Shown here in pieces: positions 43,609 to 50,988 of a stretch of 64,000 nucleotides of DNA. The notes beneath the pieces were generated by a model. The model saw only the letters and a program-made list of their open reading frames with translations. It was not told where the DNA came from and ran no database searches. The translations under genes and the position numbers were made by a program. Within the stretch, counting starts at the first letter, position 1. Each line of letters begins with the position of its first letter. The DNA is from Pontibacter sp. G13. Lineage in GTDB: Bacteria > Bacteroidota > Bacteroidia > J057. The stretch spans positions 6,386,001 to 6,450,000 of the forward strand of contig NZ_CP134696.1 in NCBI RefSeq assembly GCF_031851795.1. The letters run 5' to 3'.

Positions 43609-45138
43609 ATGAAATATCTTGCCGCGATATGCGGATTCCTGTTCCTCGGAATCAGCGCCTGTACGCCTCCTCGCCAATTGACTCAAGCCCAGAGGGAATA
43701 TTCCCCAACCCACGAATCGCTCAGCCAGCATGTCGCCGCGCCCGAGTGGTTTGCCGATTCGAAGCTGGGAATATATTTCCACTGGGGGCCATACAGCGTG
43801 CCTGCGTTTGGAAGCGCTTGGTATCCCCGCAACATGTATTTGGAGAAAGGACGCGTGCGCAAACACCACGAAGAGACGTATGGACCCATTGAGGAATTTG
43901 GGTATGAGGATTTCATCCCACTGTTCACGGCGGAGCATTTCGATCCCGAAGACTGGGCGGAATTGTTTGAAATGGCCGGAGCCAAATTTGCCGGCCCTGT
44001 CGCGCAGCACCACGATGGCTTTGCGATGTGGGACAGCGAGGTGAATCCGTGGAATGCACAAGACATGGGCCCTCAGCGCGATATTTTGGGGGAATTGTTC
44101 CAATCGCTGAATGCCCGAGGCATGAAGACCATTGCCACGTTTCACCATGCCCGGTTGGGGCAGCGCAACGCAGAAACGCCTGAGTTTTGGGGCAGAAACG
44201 GCTACAACAGCCATTATCCCTACCATCCAGATCTGCCGACTGCGACCACCGACCCCCAGCTCCGGAAGCTCTTTGGCAATTTCGAAGAGATCGACGAATT
44301 CAATCAATATTGGCTGGATCAAGTCAAGGAAGTCGTGGACAAATACGCCCCCGATGTGATCTGGTATGACTCCTGGCTCAATCTCATTCCCGAAGAACAG
44401 CGGCTTGAAATGGTCGCACACCACTTTAATGGCGGTATCAATCAGGGCAAGGAGGTCGTCATTTGCCACAAGCAGGACGACCTTCCTTTGGACTACAGCA
44501 TCCTCGATATCGAGCAAGGCGGCCGCAAAGACGTGCATCCCCTGCCTTGGATGACCGACATCACCTTGGGAGAAAGCCGCTGGATGTACGTGGAGGGCCA
44601 TCCCTACAAATCCGCAGCGCTCGTCCTTCGAAACATGATCGACGTCTGGAGCAAAAATGGGATCGTGCTACTCAATGTATCTCCCACTGCCCAAGGCGTC
44701 ATCAACCAAGAGCAACGCGCGGTTCTGAAGGAATTGGGAGATTGGCTCCGCATTCACGGCGAGGCGGTCTATGGCACCCGTCCACACACGATTTTTGGAT
44801 ATGGCCCCGCCAAAGCCGTGGACGGTTCGCACGGCGGTCAATCCTCCAAGATCCAGTACACCGCTGAGGACGTGAGATTCACGGTGGCCAAGGACCAATC
44901 CGCGATGTATGTCTTCTTCTTGGGGAAGCCCGAGCCCGGCCAACGAATCCAGATGCGCGCGATCGGCGGATTTCACCGGAACATCCCGTCCGGCCCCATC
45001 AAGCGCGCAACCATTCTCGGCAGCGGCACCGAAATCGAGTGGGAGCGCACCCCCGAAAGCTTCTACCTCACCATGCCCGAATCCGGCATGAACGAGTTGG
45101 CGACCGTCGTGAAATTTGAGCTGGGGGAGGCTTGGTAG
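43609..45138 (+). CDS. Alpha-L-fucosidase (GH29), lipoprotein
   Basis: A 509-residue protein with a lipoprotein signal (GISAC, Cys18). GH29 features: PEWFADSKLGIYFHWGPYSVPAF at the start of the barrel, QHHDGFAMWDS, and nucleophile Asp254 in DVIWYDSW. A C-terminal beta-domain (about 430-509) follows. It releases alpha-L-fucose from glycans. With GH2 upstream, the pair suits a fucosylated, galactose-containing glycan. No SusC/SusD pair lies in the window, so uptake of the products is not explained here. Confidence 0.94.
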   Translation: MKYLAAICGFLFLGISACTPPRQLTQAQREYSPTHESLSQHVAAPEWFADSKLGIYFHWGPYSVPAFGSAWYPRNMYLEKGRVRKHHEETYGPIEEFGYEDFIPLFTAEHFDPEDWAELFEMAGAKFAGPVAQHHDGFAMWDSEVNPWNAQDMGPQRDILGELFQSLNARGMKTIATFHHARLGQRNAETPEFWGRNGYNSHYPYHPDLPTATTDPQLRKLFGNFEEIDEFNQYWLDQVKEVVDKYAPDVIWYDSWLNLIPEEQRLEMVAHHFNGGINQGKEVVICHKQDDLPLDYSILDIEQGGRKDVHPLPWMTDITLGESRWMYVEGHPYKSAALVLRNMIDVWSKNGIVLLNVSPTAQGVINQEQRAVLKELGDWLRIHGEAVYGTRPHTIFGYGPAKAVDGSHGGQSSKIQYTAEDVRFTVAKDQSAMYVFFLGKPEPGQRIQMRAIGGFHRNIPSGPIKRATILGSGTEIEWERTPESFYLTMPESGMNELATVVKFELGEAW

Positions 45139-45286
45139 GTTCTTGCTTGAAATGTTGTCAGGAAAAGGAGTGGTTGTATGATCGCTCCTTTTTCATTTTA
45201 GGGGAGGAAATGATGTTGGATAATTAGATTTTTCCGATAAATTTAATATTCTGCAGTCAGAATAAGGATTTGGCGAAAATAAAGAT

Positions 45287-45733
45287 ATGACCGACTTTTC
45301 TCATCCCAATGTTTTGAAGAACTATTTATTAAAAGATAATGCTTCCATTATTGAAGCACTTAGGAATATTTTGGGTGCTGCCGAAAGGGTTGAAATTGAT
45401 AAGGAGTATCAAAAAGTTTCCAGATTGATAAAACAGACTGCGCCTCGCTTCAAAAGGCAAGACATCGATTGGTTAGAAAAGACATTAAAAATAGATGCTA
45501 GAATTTTTGAGAATCACCCTTATACTCTTTCAAAAAAAAATTCGAATTCCATTCATTCAGGTGACGCTAATACCATATCACTACCTAATGATGTAGGTGG
45601 AAATTCTACAGCCAGTACCACTGGAGTGCAGGAAAGGATCTTGGAACAACGCATTGCCACTATGGAGGAGGAATTAAAGGAAAAGAATAAGCAGATTGAC
45701 AGGCTGCTTTCGATTATTGAGAAACTCAGCTGA
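45287..45733 (+). CDS. Accessory protein with C-terminal coiled coil (148 aa)
   Basis: The first 95 residues are helical and charged (VLKNYLLKDNASIIEALRNIL, YQKVSRLIKQTAPRFKRQDIDWLEKTLKIDARIF). A Ser/Asn-rich linker (96-118, HSGDANTISLPNDVGGNSTAS) is followed by a coiled coil (120-148, LEQRIATMEEELKEKNKQIDRLLSIIEKL). Codons are AT-rich compared with the neighbours. The stop (TGA) overlaps the next ATG by one base. No known family; the linker-plus-zipper layout fits an oligomerising or DNA-linked accessory protein. Confidence 0.55.
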   Translation: MTDFSHPNVLKNYLLKDNASIIEALRNILGAAERVEIDKEYQKVSRLIKQTAPRFKRQDIDWLEKTLKIDARIFENHPYTLSKKNSNSIHSGDANTISLPNDVGGNSTASTTGVQERILEQRIATMEEELKEKNKQIDRLLSIIEKLS

Positions 45734-46260
45734 TGAAGAAACCAGAGCCACCGAAAAATCCTGACGATCGCAGGAAGGTAGTCATGTATAGATTCCAGAA
45801 AGCGCTAAACACTCTTCTGGAAAGGAATGGGATGAACCTGAAGGACCTAGATAGTATCCTTCCAGATATTCCATATGATAAAATCTCGAAATGGAATTTC
45901 AATGTAGATTCCCGAAATGGAGCAATTCACCCAAAATTGCATGACTTCCTATACCTGATAGCTCAATTTGAGCCAGAGGAACGGCTTGTTGCAGCAGGGC
46001 AACATGGGCGAAAGTTCAACTACGTATGGATGTTCGAGGGAAAGCCGCTGACGGACTTCGAGGAAGACCTTATCGCGACCATTAAGGGACTTCAACCCAA
46101 AATCGAGCAGAAAGAAGCGGCCAACAACGACCTGCATGAGCGCCTAGGTCGTGCAGCAGAAGTTGAGACTGGATTGGTTGTCGAAAACGCGGATCTGAAA
46201 GAGAAAATCAAGAGACTCGAAAAAGAGAACGATCAGCTTCGCAAGGCGATCAAGGGTTAG
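45733..46260 (+). CDS. Accessory protein with HTH-like N-terminus and coiled coil (175 aa)
   Basis: The N-terminal 90 residues (VVMYRFQKALNTLLERNGMNLKDLDSILPDIPYDKISKWNFNVDSRNGAIHPKLHDFLYLIAQF) look like a helix-turn-helix of the lambda-repressor kind. Residues 118-175 form a leucine-zipper-like coiled coil (VENADLKEKIKRLEKENDQLRKAIKG). Co-translated with the upstream gene (1-nt overlap) and convergent with an integrase remnant. Probably a DNA-binding partner of a small mobile-element-derived module; function unknown. Confidence 0.5.
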   Translation: MKKPEPPKNPDDRRKVVMYRFQKALNTLLERNGMNLKDLDSILPDIPYDKISKWNFNVDSRNGAIHPKLHDFLYLIAQFEPEERLVAAGQHGRKFNYVWMFEGKPLTDFEEDLIATIKGLQPKIEQKEAANNDLHERLGRAAEVETGLVVENADLKEKIKRLEKENDQLRKAIKG

Positions 46261-46494
46261 TCTTCAATCGCCTCCCTCCAAATCTCGAGAATTTGGTCCC
46301 TGTTTCCGTGGTCGTACTTGACCGTGGTTGATATGTCAGCATGGTCGACAATCTGGGACACAATATGCAGGGGCAGCTTCTTCTCCTTGAGCAGTACCGT
46401 CACAAAGCTATACCTTCCCTTGCGAGTAGGAAACCATGATCGTTTTCTTTTCCGATTCTCCTTTTGCATTGTGCAGATACAGCCTTACTCTCAT
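46257..46494 (-). pseudogene. Collapsed tyrosine recombinase (phage/ICE-type integrase)
   Basis: On the minus strand an ATG at 46494 opens a 28-residue frame MRVRLYLHNAKGESEKKTIM that looks like the N-terminal arm-binding start of a Bacteroidota integrase. It ends early, and a second frame then continues as RKGRYSFVTVLLKEKKLPLH, then VDHADISTTVKYDH, the C-terminal catalytic box with the His and the Tyr nucleophile. The middle (core-binding and first catalytic Arg region) is missing, so this is an internal deletion plus frameshift. Four TTGTGYGYGTC-like direct repeats just upstream of the ATG (46508-46551, + strand) may be arm-type sites. The enzyme should be inactive. Confidence 0.65.
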
Positions 46495-46507
46495 GCTAGA
46501 TTATTCT

Positions 46508-46551
46508 TTGTGCGCGTCCTTGTGTGTGTCTTGTGTGTCTTTTTGTGCGTC
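46508..46551 (+). repeat. Short direct repeats upstream of the integrase remnant
   Basis: Four spaced copies of TTGTG(C/T)G(C/T)(G)TC: 46508-46518, 46520-46530, 46531-46539 and 46543-46551. Placed as integrase arm-binding sites would be. Confidence 0.5.
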
Positions 46552-46870
46552 TTTTTTGTCGTCAACAATTGATAACAATTATTACAACCATATATAAACC
46601 TGCCATTAAACACAAAAAGGGCGCATTTACGAATCGTAAATGCGCCCCTCCGCTTAACTACATCTAACCTAAAAACTAACTATGAACCCTAAAACATTTA
46701 CACGCATCAGGTTAGGAAGGCTACGAAACTTCCGCCTGAGGATGTCCTTGTTTTGTCATGCTGCACAGGCTTGTGCGATGCATGTGACCTGAAAAAGGCA
46801 AACTCTGTGCCGCTAGGGTCCATCTGCGGGCATGTTGGCGGGAAAGGTCAGAGTGTTTGGGCGGACGGTC
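46552..46870. other. Integrase-flanking DNA with a perfect palindrome and an abandoned translation start
   Basis: A 14-bp perfect inverted repeat with one-base centre lies at 46619-46647 (GGGCGCATTTACGA and complement), followed on the minus strand by TTTTTGTG. Next comes a Bacteroidota-like start context (CTAACCTAAAAACTAACT, then ATG at 46682), but the frame stops after 36 codons and has no domain. It looks like the remains of a gene start. Confidence 0.45.
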
Positions 46871-46910
46871 AAAAAAACGGAAGCATCGGTGGAGATTCGA
46901 TGCTTCCGTT
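46871..46910 (-). terminator. Terminator of the Dabb lipoprotein gene
   Basis: On the minus strand a 13-bp stem (AACGGAAGCATCG and complement) is followed by TTTTTTT. Confidence 0.88.
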
Positions 46911-46950
46911 GGTGATAAAGTGTATGGCTGCGTCTTATTCTTGATGCAGC

Positions 46951-47385
46951 TTATTTTTTGATCATGTCGTAGATCTGCACCTTTTCCCAAAGATGGCCGA
47001 TTTCGGCGATCATATCGGTGTGGATCTTGTCGACTTGATAGGCGTCGTGCCCGGCTACATCGTCGAAGGAGACGATTACCGCATAGTCATAGGAATTGTC
47101 CACGACCTCGCGAGGCGTTCCGGCAGGTTTGCCATACTCGATATCGCGCACGGTGGAGATGGTTCCCAATACTTCCACCCCTTCCTCGAAGATCGCCCGG
47201 TCTTCATCGGAGATTCCCTCCTTGAGCCAGAAGTACACAGAGTGAACAAATTTGGGATCGGAGGTCTCGACCTTCTCGACAATGACGGTGGTTTCTTCCA
47301 CGGTCTCGGTGGTGGGGGAGGAGCATGCCGTGAAGCTGGCGAACAAACAGGCAGCTGCCCCGATACGAATAGCTAGGTTTTTCAT
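46951..47385 (-). CDS. Dabb-domain (dimeric alpha/beta barrel) lipoprotein
   Basis: A 144-residue protein; lipoprotein signal with Cys21 (FTACSS). After a short acidic linker, residues 47-142 are a stress-responsive A/B-barrel domain: FVHSVYFWLKEGISDEDRAIFEEGVEVLGTI, DYAVIVSFDDVAGHDAYQVDKIHTDMIAEI. The F/V-H-x-V-x-FW-K start is the family hallmark. These form dimeric ferredoxin-like barrels; roles vary. Anchored in the envelope, which is less usual. A single gene with its own terminator. Confidence 0.85.
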   Translation of the reverse strand: MKNLAIRIGAAACLFASFTACSSPTTETVEETTVIVEKVETSDPKFVHSVYFWLKEGISDEDRAIFEEGVEVLGTISTVRDIEYGKPAGTPREVVDNSYDYAVIVSFDDVAGHDAYQVDKIHTDMIAEIGHLWEKVQIYDMIKK

Positions 47386-47563
47386 AGCGTAGATTTCCAG
47401 TTTGGCCGGAACATACGAAAAAATCCCTCCCCAACCATCCTGACAGCCTTAGAGAATCAGTCGACACTTATGCGGGCGATCTTTACACTTATCGGTGGAA
47501 CGTGACAGGACGAACCCCGATGCCCTAGTTTTGAACTCGTTCAAGCATCCTAAAGACTGATTT

Positions 47564-48562
47564 ATGAAATTTCCACTTGCTATTATTTGCGGTTGCTGTA
47601 TGATCCTGTTGGTGGCCTCCAGCTGCGACCGGATCAATCAACTGCGCACTCCGCCGCCGGCTCCCATACCGGACCAGATTTTCCAAATGACCCTCCACGA
47701 TATCCGCCTCGGAGATGGGGTGCCTGTCGGTGTGGATCTCTCGGTCCGCTGGAATCTTACGGGCGAGATCGACTTCGCGGGAACCTATGTCTCTCCGGAG
47801 CGCTATGACAGCTTGATTTTGAGCGCCCGTTGTAAGGAATTGGTTGCGGCATTGGCCAATACCTTTCCGAGCGTGGATTCCCTCTTTTCGGTAGATCGTG
47901 TACCATTCATGAATGCGTTGAAAGATCAACTGCAAAATGGATTGGCCGAGACGGGCATTGAGATGAAAGAAGTCATGGTTTCTACTATCATTTTTCCCCA
48001 AACCTTTCTTTCGTCAATGGAAAAAACCGGACTTCGGGAACAGGAACTTACCGCTATCCGGCAGCAAAAGGTTCTGGAGATCGAACGTGCCAAAGCCGCA
48101 AAGGAACAGGCAGTTGCACAAGGAGAGGTCTCTGTGGCGCAGGCTGAGGCTCGGGGCCGACTGGAGCGGATCGAAGCCGACATCGAGTCTTCTCGTCGTA
48201 AGCGGGAATTGGCACAGGCCGAGACTCAAAGGCAAGTGGCCGAGACACAGGCCAAATCAGAGAAAAAGCGCCTTGAATTGCTGGCAGAGGCTGATTTGAC
48301 CAAGCAAAAAGGACTCAAGAAATTGGAAATTTCACACCTCCGAGAATTGGACCAAGTAGCCGTAGACAAGCAAAAAGCCCTGGATCTAGCTGAATTTGAA
48401 TCCCAAATGCAGCTCGCAAATCTCTGTGAAGAGAATCCTGCTTATGCCACATTCTTGGTAAATCGGGAGCTTGCCTCCCACGTTCAGATCGCGGTCTTGC
48501 CCAGCAATGGACAGGATCACATGCTCGGCCAGTTCCTACAGCAAAACACCATGGAAAAATAA
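47564..48562 (+). CDS. SPFH/prohibitin-like lipoprotein
   Basis: A 332-residue protein with a lipoprotein signal (Cys21, VASSC). Residues 35-170 have the SPFH (band 7) pattern (VDLSVRWNLTG, TYVSPERYDSLILSARCKELVAALANTF, LQNGLAETGIEMKEVMVSTIIFPQTF). Residues 175-290 form a long Ala/Glu/Lys-rich coiled coil (VLEIERAKAAKEQAVAQGEVSVAQAEARG). SPFH proteins assemble into rings in membranes. A lipid anchor instead of a membrane helix is a noteworthy variant. Confidence 0.8.
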   Translation: MKFPLAIICGCCMILLVASSCDRINQLRTPPPAPIPDQIFQMTLHDIRLGDGVPVGVDLSVRWNLTGEIDFAGTYVSPERYDSLILSARCKELVAALANTFPSVDSLFSVDRVPFMNALKDQLQNGLAETGIEMKEVMVSTIIFPQTFLSSMEKTGLREQELTAIRQQKVLEIERAKAAKEQAVAQGEVSVAQAEARGRLERIEADIESSRRKRELAQAETQRQVAETQAKSEKKRLELLAEADLTKQKGLKKLEISHLRELDQVAVDKQKALDLAEFESQMQLANLCEENPAYATFLVNRELASHVQIAVLPSNGQDHMLGQFLQQNTMEK

Positions 48563-48680
48563 CATTCGCTTCACACCTACCGCTTTCCTCCGATGAGTTG
48601 GAATTGTATCTTTATCGCAGGAAATGTCAAGGAATTGAAGTATTTGCACAGTGTAATAACTTAGTTTTTCTTTTTACGAA

Positions 48681-49250
48681 ATGATGAAGCTGTTCCCTAT
48701 CTGGATGTTAGTGTTGGCGTGTGGGGCGAGTGCCTGCCAGCGGATGTATTCTTCTCCCAATCAGAAGTCCCGTGCGGACCGGGAGATCCATTTGGCGGCC
48801 AGCCATGTCAAGCGCATGGATTCGGATTCCTTCGACTGGTTCATGTACCTCGTACGTCAGGGATACGACTTGCCAGCCGAGCTGACCAAGACCTACACGT
48901 TCATTGCACATCCTTTTGGGCGAATTCGAGCCGAAGCATATCGGGAATGCGGGCAGGGAATTTCCGCCTTTATCCTCCGACAGTCAGACGAGGATTCTGA
49001 ATTCTACTATCTCATGACCACTGACGGCATCCAGATGATCGATCAGCAGGTGGTGGGCCAGTCATCGCCGATTCAGGGCAAGTTGCCCCAACAGGCACTG
49101 GAGGTCTTCTTCAAATCCGATCTCGATGTCTCCGCCAAATGGGTGGAATTGGAGACCTTGGGGGAGGAGAAGCACATCACCTCCACTGAATTTTCGAGAT
49201 ATCGTATCCTCGAAAGTGGCGAGATCGTTGAGGATCAATTTGGCTCCTGA
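48681..49250 (+). CDS. Putative lipoprotein of unknown function (189 aa)
   Basis: Lipoprotein signal with Cys19 (CGASAC). The mature protein begins with a polar linker (SSPNQKSRADREIH) and then a compact mixed domain (SDSFDWFMYLVRQGYDLPAELTKTYTFIAHPFGRIRAEAYRECGQGISAFILRQSDEDSEFYYLMTTDG). I do not recognise it. Ends at a clear terminator directly abutting family A copy A6. Confidence 0.6.
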   Translation: MMKLFPIWMLVLACGASACQRMYSSPNQKSRADREIHLAASHVKRMDSDSFDWFMYLVRQGYDLPAELTKTYTFIAHPFGRIRAEAYRECGQGISAFILRQSDEDSEFYYLMTTDGIQMIDQQVVGQSSPIQGKLPQQALEVFFKSDLDVSAKWVELETLGEEKHITSTEFSRYRILESGEIVEDQFGS

Positions 49251-49270
49251 CGATTACCTTCAAGCAAATA

Positions 49271-49307
49271 GTGCGGACCTGCTCATCGAGTGGGTCCGCT
49301 TTTTTTG
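49271..49307 (+). terminator. Terminator of the 189-aa lipoprotein gene
   Basis: GCGGACC/GGTCCGC stem followed by a run of seven T. Confidence 0.85.
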
Positions 49308-49529
49308 TGGGCTGGCTGGTGCGGCGTAAGGGATGGGAATGGCGCGACCTTGGGAGCGGTCCGAGCGCTAACTCTTTAGCTGAAGCCAGATTGCTTTTAT
49401 GCCTAGTCAAGGGGCCATGCATCATCCATGTGCGAGGACGGAGCGCAGCGAACTCATGGAACAGCCCGGCCCGGCGATGTATTTCTCGGCGAGGAAGGTA
49501 TGTCAAGCACGCCGGGATACGCCCAGATC
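49306..49529 (+). repeat. Family A structured element, copy A6 (subtype b with insert)
   Basis: Starts at the T-run of the preceding terminator. Closing stem GGCGTA/TACGCC, second stem CCCGGCG/CGCCGGG (49470-49476 and 49510-49516) with a 33-nt loop. A stretch of about 50 bp (49372-49430) without counterpart in the other subtype-b copies interrupts the centre. About 100 bp further on lies copy A7 in the opposite orientation. Confidence 0.85.
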
Positions 49530-49632
49530 ATTTCAAGCAGAACCCTCCCATCAAGCGCTTGAAAGGATGTAGGTTGGAGATGCTTGGGAAATAGAGCCTC
49601 TCCGTTCGTCTTGGTTGATCTGAAATTTGGGG

Positions 49633-49849
49633 GATTTGGGCGTGCCCCAGCGTGCATGGCTTTCATGTTCCTCTCGGCAAGGTGGTCGCTGGGTCGCTCC
49701 CTCCCGGGCTCAGCTGGCGCTTCGGTCGGTGGATACCACAAGTCCTGTCAAGCTGGATCGCCTAAGATTCATGGGGATGTTGGAGAGATTGGTGGATTTT
49801 CTCACCGACTACCCCTTCAGACAGCTCACGCCACACTGGCCCTCCGCAC
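49633..49849 (-). repeat. Family A structured element, copy A7 (subtype c)
   Basis: Minus-strand copy: leader GTGCGGAGGGCCAGTGT, closing stem GGCGTG/CACGCC, second stem CCCAGCG/CGCTGGG (49646-49652 and 49687-49693) with a 34-nt loop. Subtype-c centre with GTCGGTG/CACCGAC. It faces copy A6 tail to tail and lies directly upstream of the toxin-antitoxin genes. Confidence 0.85.
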
Positions 49850-49942
49850 GATAGATGGTGGGCAGGTTGTTTTGTTTATTGCATTTATGGGGTTTATTTC
49901 GTTTATTCAATTTCGCACGGACTTTCACTTATATTTCCATTC

Positions 49943-50419
49943 ATGTCTCAGTTTTCTATTGATCCGACGATTATTTCTCCAGTACCTTCCAAGGAAGAAA
50001 AGCGAGTTGCCACTCGGTTTCTGGAGGAATTGGGAGCGTTTATGAGGGACGCTGATTCATCTAGCTTTGAGATTGCCATTTTGAAAGACGGAAAATCCAT
50101 GAAAGTTCCATTTTCAAAGATTACCCTAGAATTATTTAGAGAGATCTTGAAAATGACAAGTGCGGGGAAACAGGTCTCTATCGAGCCTGTATCTGATTTC
50201 TTGACTACTTCACAAGCAGCCGATATACTAGGGTGCTCACGTCCACACCTAATCAAGCTTTTGGAAGAAGGAGCAATTCCTTTTCACAAAATAGGTACAC
50301 ATAGAAGAGTCAGCCACCGGGAACTTTCCAACTATTTGGCTGCGAAAAGGCAAGAAAGGGATCAAGCGCTGGAAGAAATGACTAAGCTCGGAGAAGACTT
50401 AGGCTTATACGACACCTAG
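49943..50419 (+). CDS. Antitoxin-like excisionase-fold DNA-binding protein
   Basis: A 158-residue protein. The C-terminal half (about 90-145) is a helix-turn-helix of the excisionase/MerR-like kind (LTTSQAADILGCSRPHLIKLLEEGAIPFHKIGTHRRVSHRELSNYLAAKR). The N-terminal half has mixed helices. It stands 3 bp upstream of a PIN-domain gene, the usual order for a VapBC-like antitoxin-toxin pair, and probably represses the operon. AT-rich against the neighbouring genes. Confidence 0.8.
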   Translation: MSQFSIDPTIISPVPSKEEKRVATRFLEELGAFMRDADSSSFEIAILKDGKSMKVPFSKITLELFREILKMTSAGKQVSIEPVSDFLTTSQAADILGCSRPHLIKLLEEGAIPFHKIGTHRRVSHRELSNYLAAKRQERDQALEEMTKLGEDLGLYDT

Positions 50420-50422
50420 CAA

Positions 50423-50980
50423 ATGATTCCTCAGGCTGTCCTCGATACTTGTGTTCTATTTCCGATCTACAAACGAGATTTACTGTTTCAATTAGCCTCT
50501 GATGGATTGTATCATCCGAAGTGGACCTCCATGATTTTGGAGGAACTAAGGCGTACCTTTCAAGGCAAAGGCCCTTCTCTGGAAGCTTACGCTTACAATT
50601 TGGATTTGATGGCCAGGCATTTTCCCTTTGCCATGATCGAAGGATTTGAATGGCTGATTCCATCATTGGATCTACCCGACCCAGATGATTGTCATGTCCT
50701 AGCTGCAGCCATTCATGCTCAGGTTAAGTGGATTGTGACTGATAATCTCAAAGATTTCCCTACTGCCTATTTGACTGAGTTGGAAATCGAAGTACTGTCG
50801 GCAGATCGGTTCTGTGCAGAAATCATTGCTCAATATCCCGAAAAAGGGATTCAAAGCTGGAAAAAATTGGTAGCTAGAAAGAAAAGGCCTCCTATTTCTG
50901 AGCGTGAGTATTTGGAAATCTATCGATTCAAGGTAGGATTGCCCTTAACCTCTAATGTGCTAGAAGGCCTTCTGGCATAA
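50423..50980 (+). CDS. PIN-domain toxin (VapC-like RNase)
   Basis: A 185-residue protein. Acidic PIN-fold residues are visible: Asp8 (AVLDTCVL), Glu40/41 (SMILEELRR), Asp88-Asp89 (DPDDCHVLAAA), Asp107 (IVTDN). This set matches the PIN_3 group. As a VapC-type toxin it would cleave RNA; the upstream HTH protein is the likely neutraliser. The C-terminal 55 residues (KKLVARKKRPPISEREYLE) are an extension of the domain. Transcribed with the antitoxin (3-nt gap). Confidence 0.82.
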   Translation: MIPQAVLDTCVLFPIYKRDLLFQLASDGLYHPKWTSMILEELRRTFQGKGPSLEAYAYNLDLMARHFPFAMIEGFEWLIPSLDLPDPDDCHVLAAAIHAQVKWIVTDNLKDFPTAYLTELEIEVLSADRFCAEIIAQYPEKGIQSWKKLVARKKRPPISEREYLEIYRFKVGLPLTSNVLEGLLA

Positions 50981-50988
50981 TTTCTTAT

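Noticed and set aside
46682-46792. 36-codon frame after a Bacteroidota-like start context
   Set aside because: No signal peptide or domain and a short frame; kept only as a possible remnant of a gene start.
46753-46944. 63-codon frame beginning MSCCTGLCDACDLKK
   Set aside because: It runs through the strong terminator of the opposite gene and has no family resemblance; the Cys cluster looks accidental.
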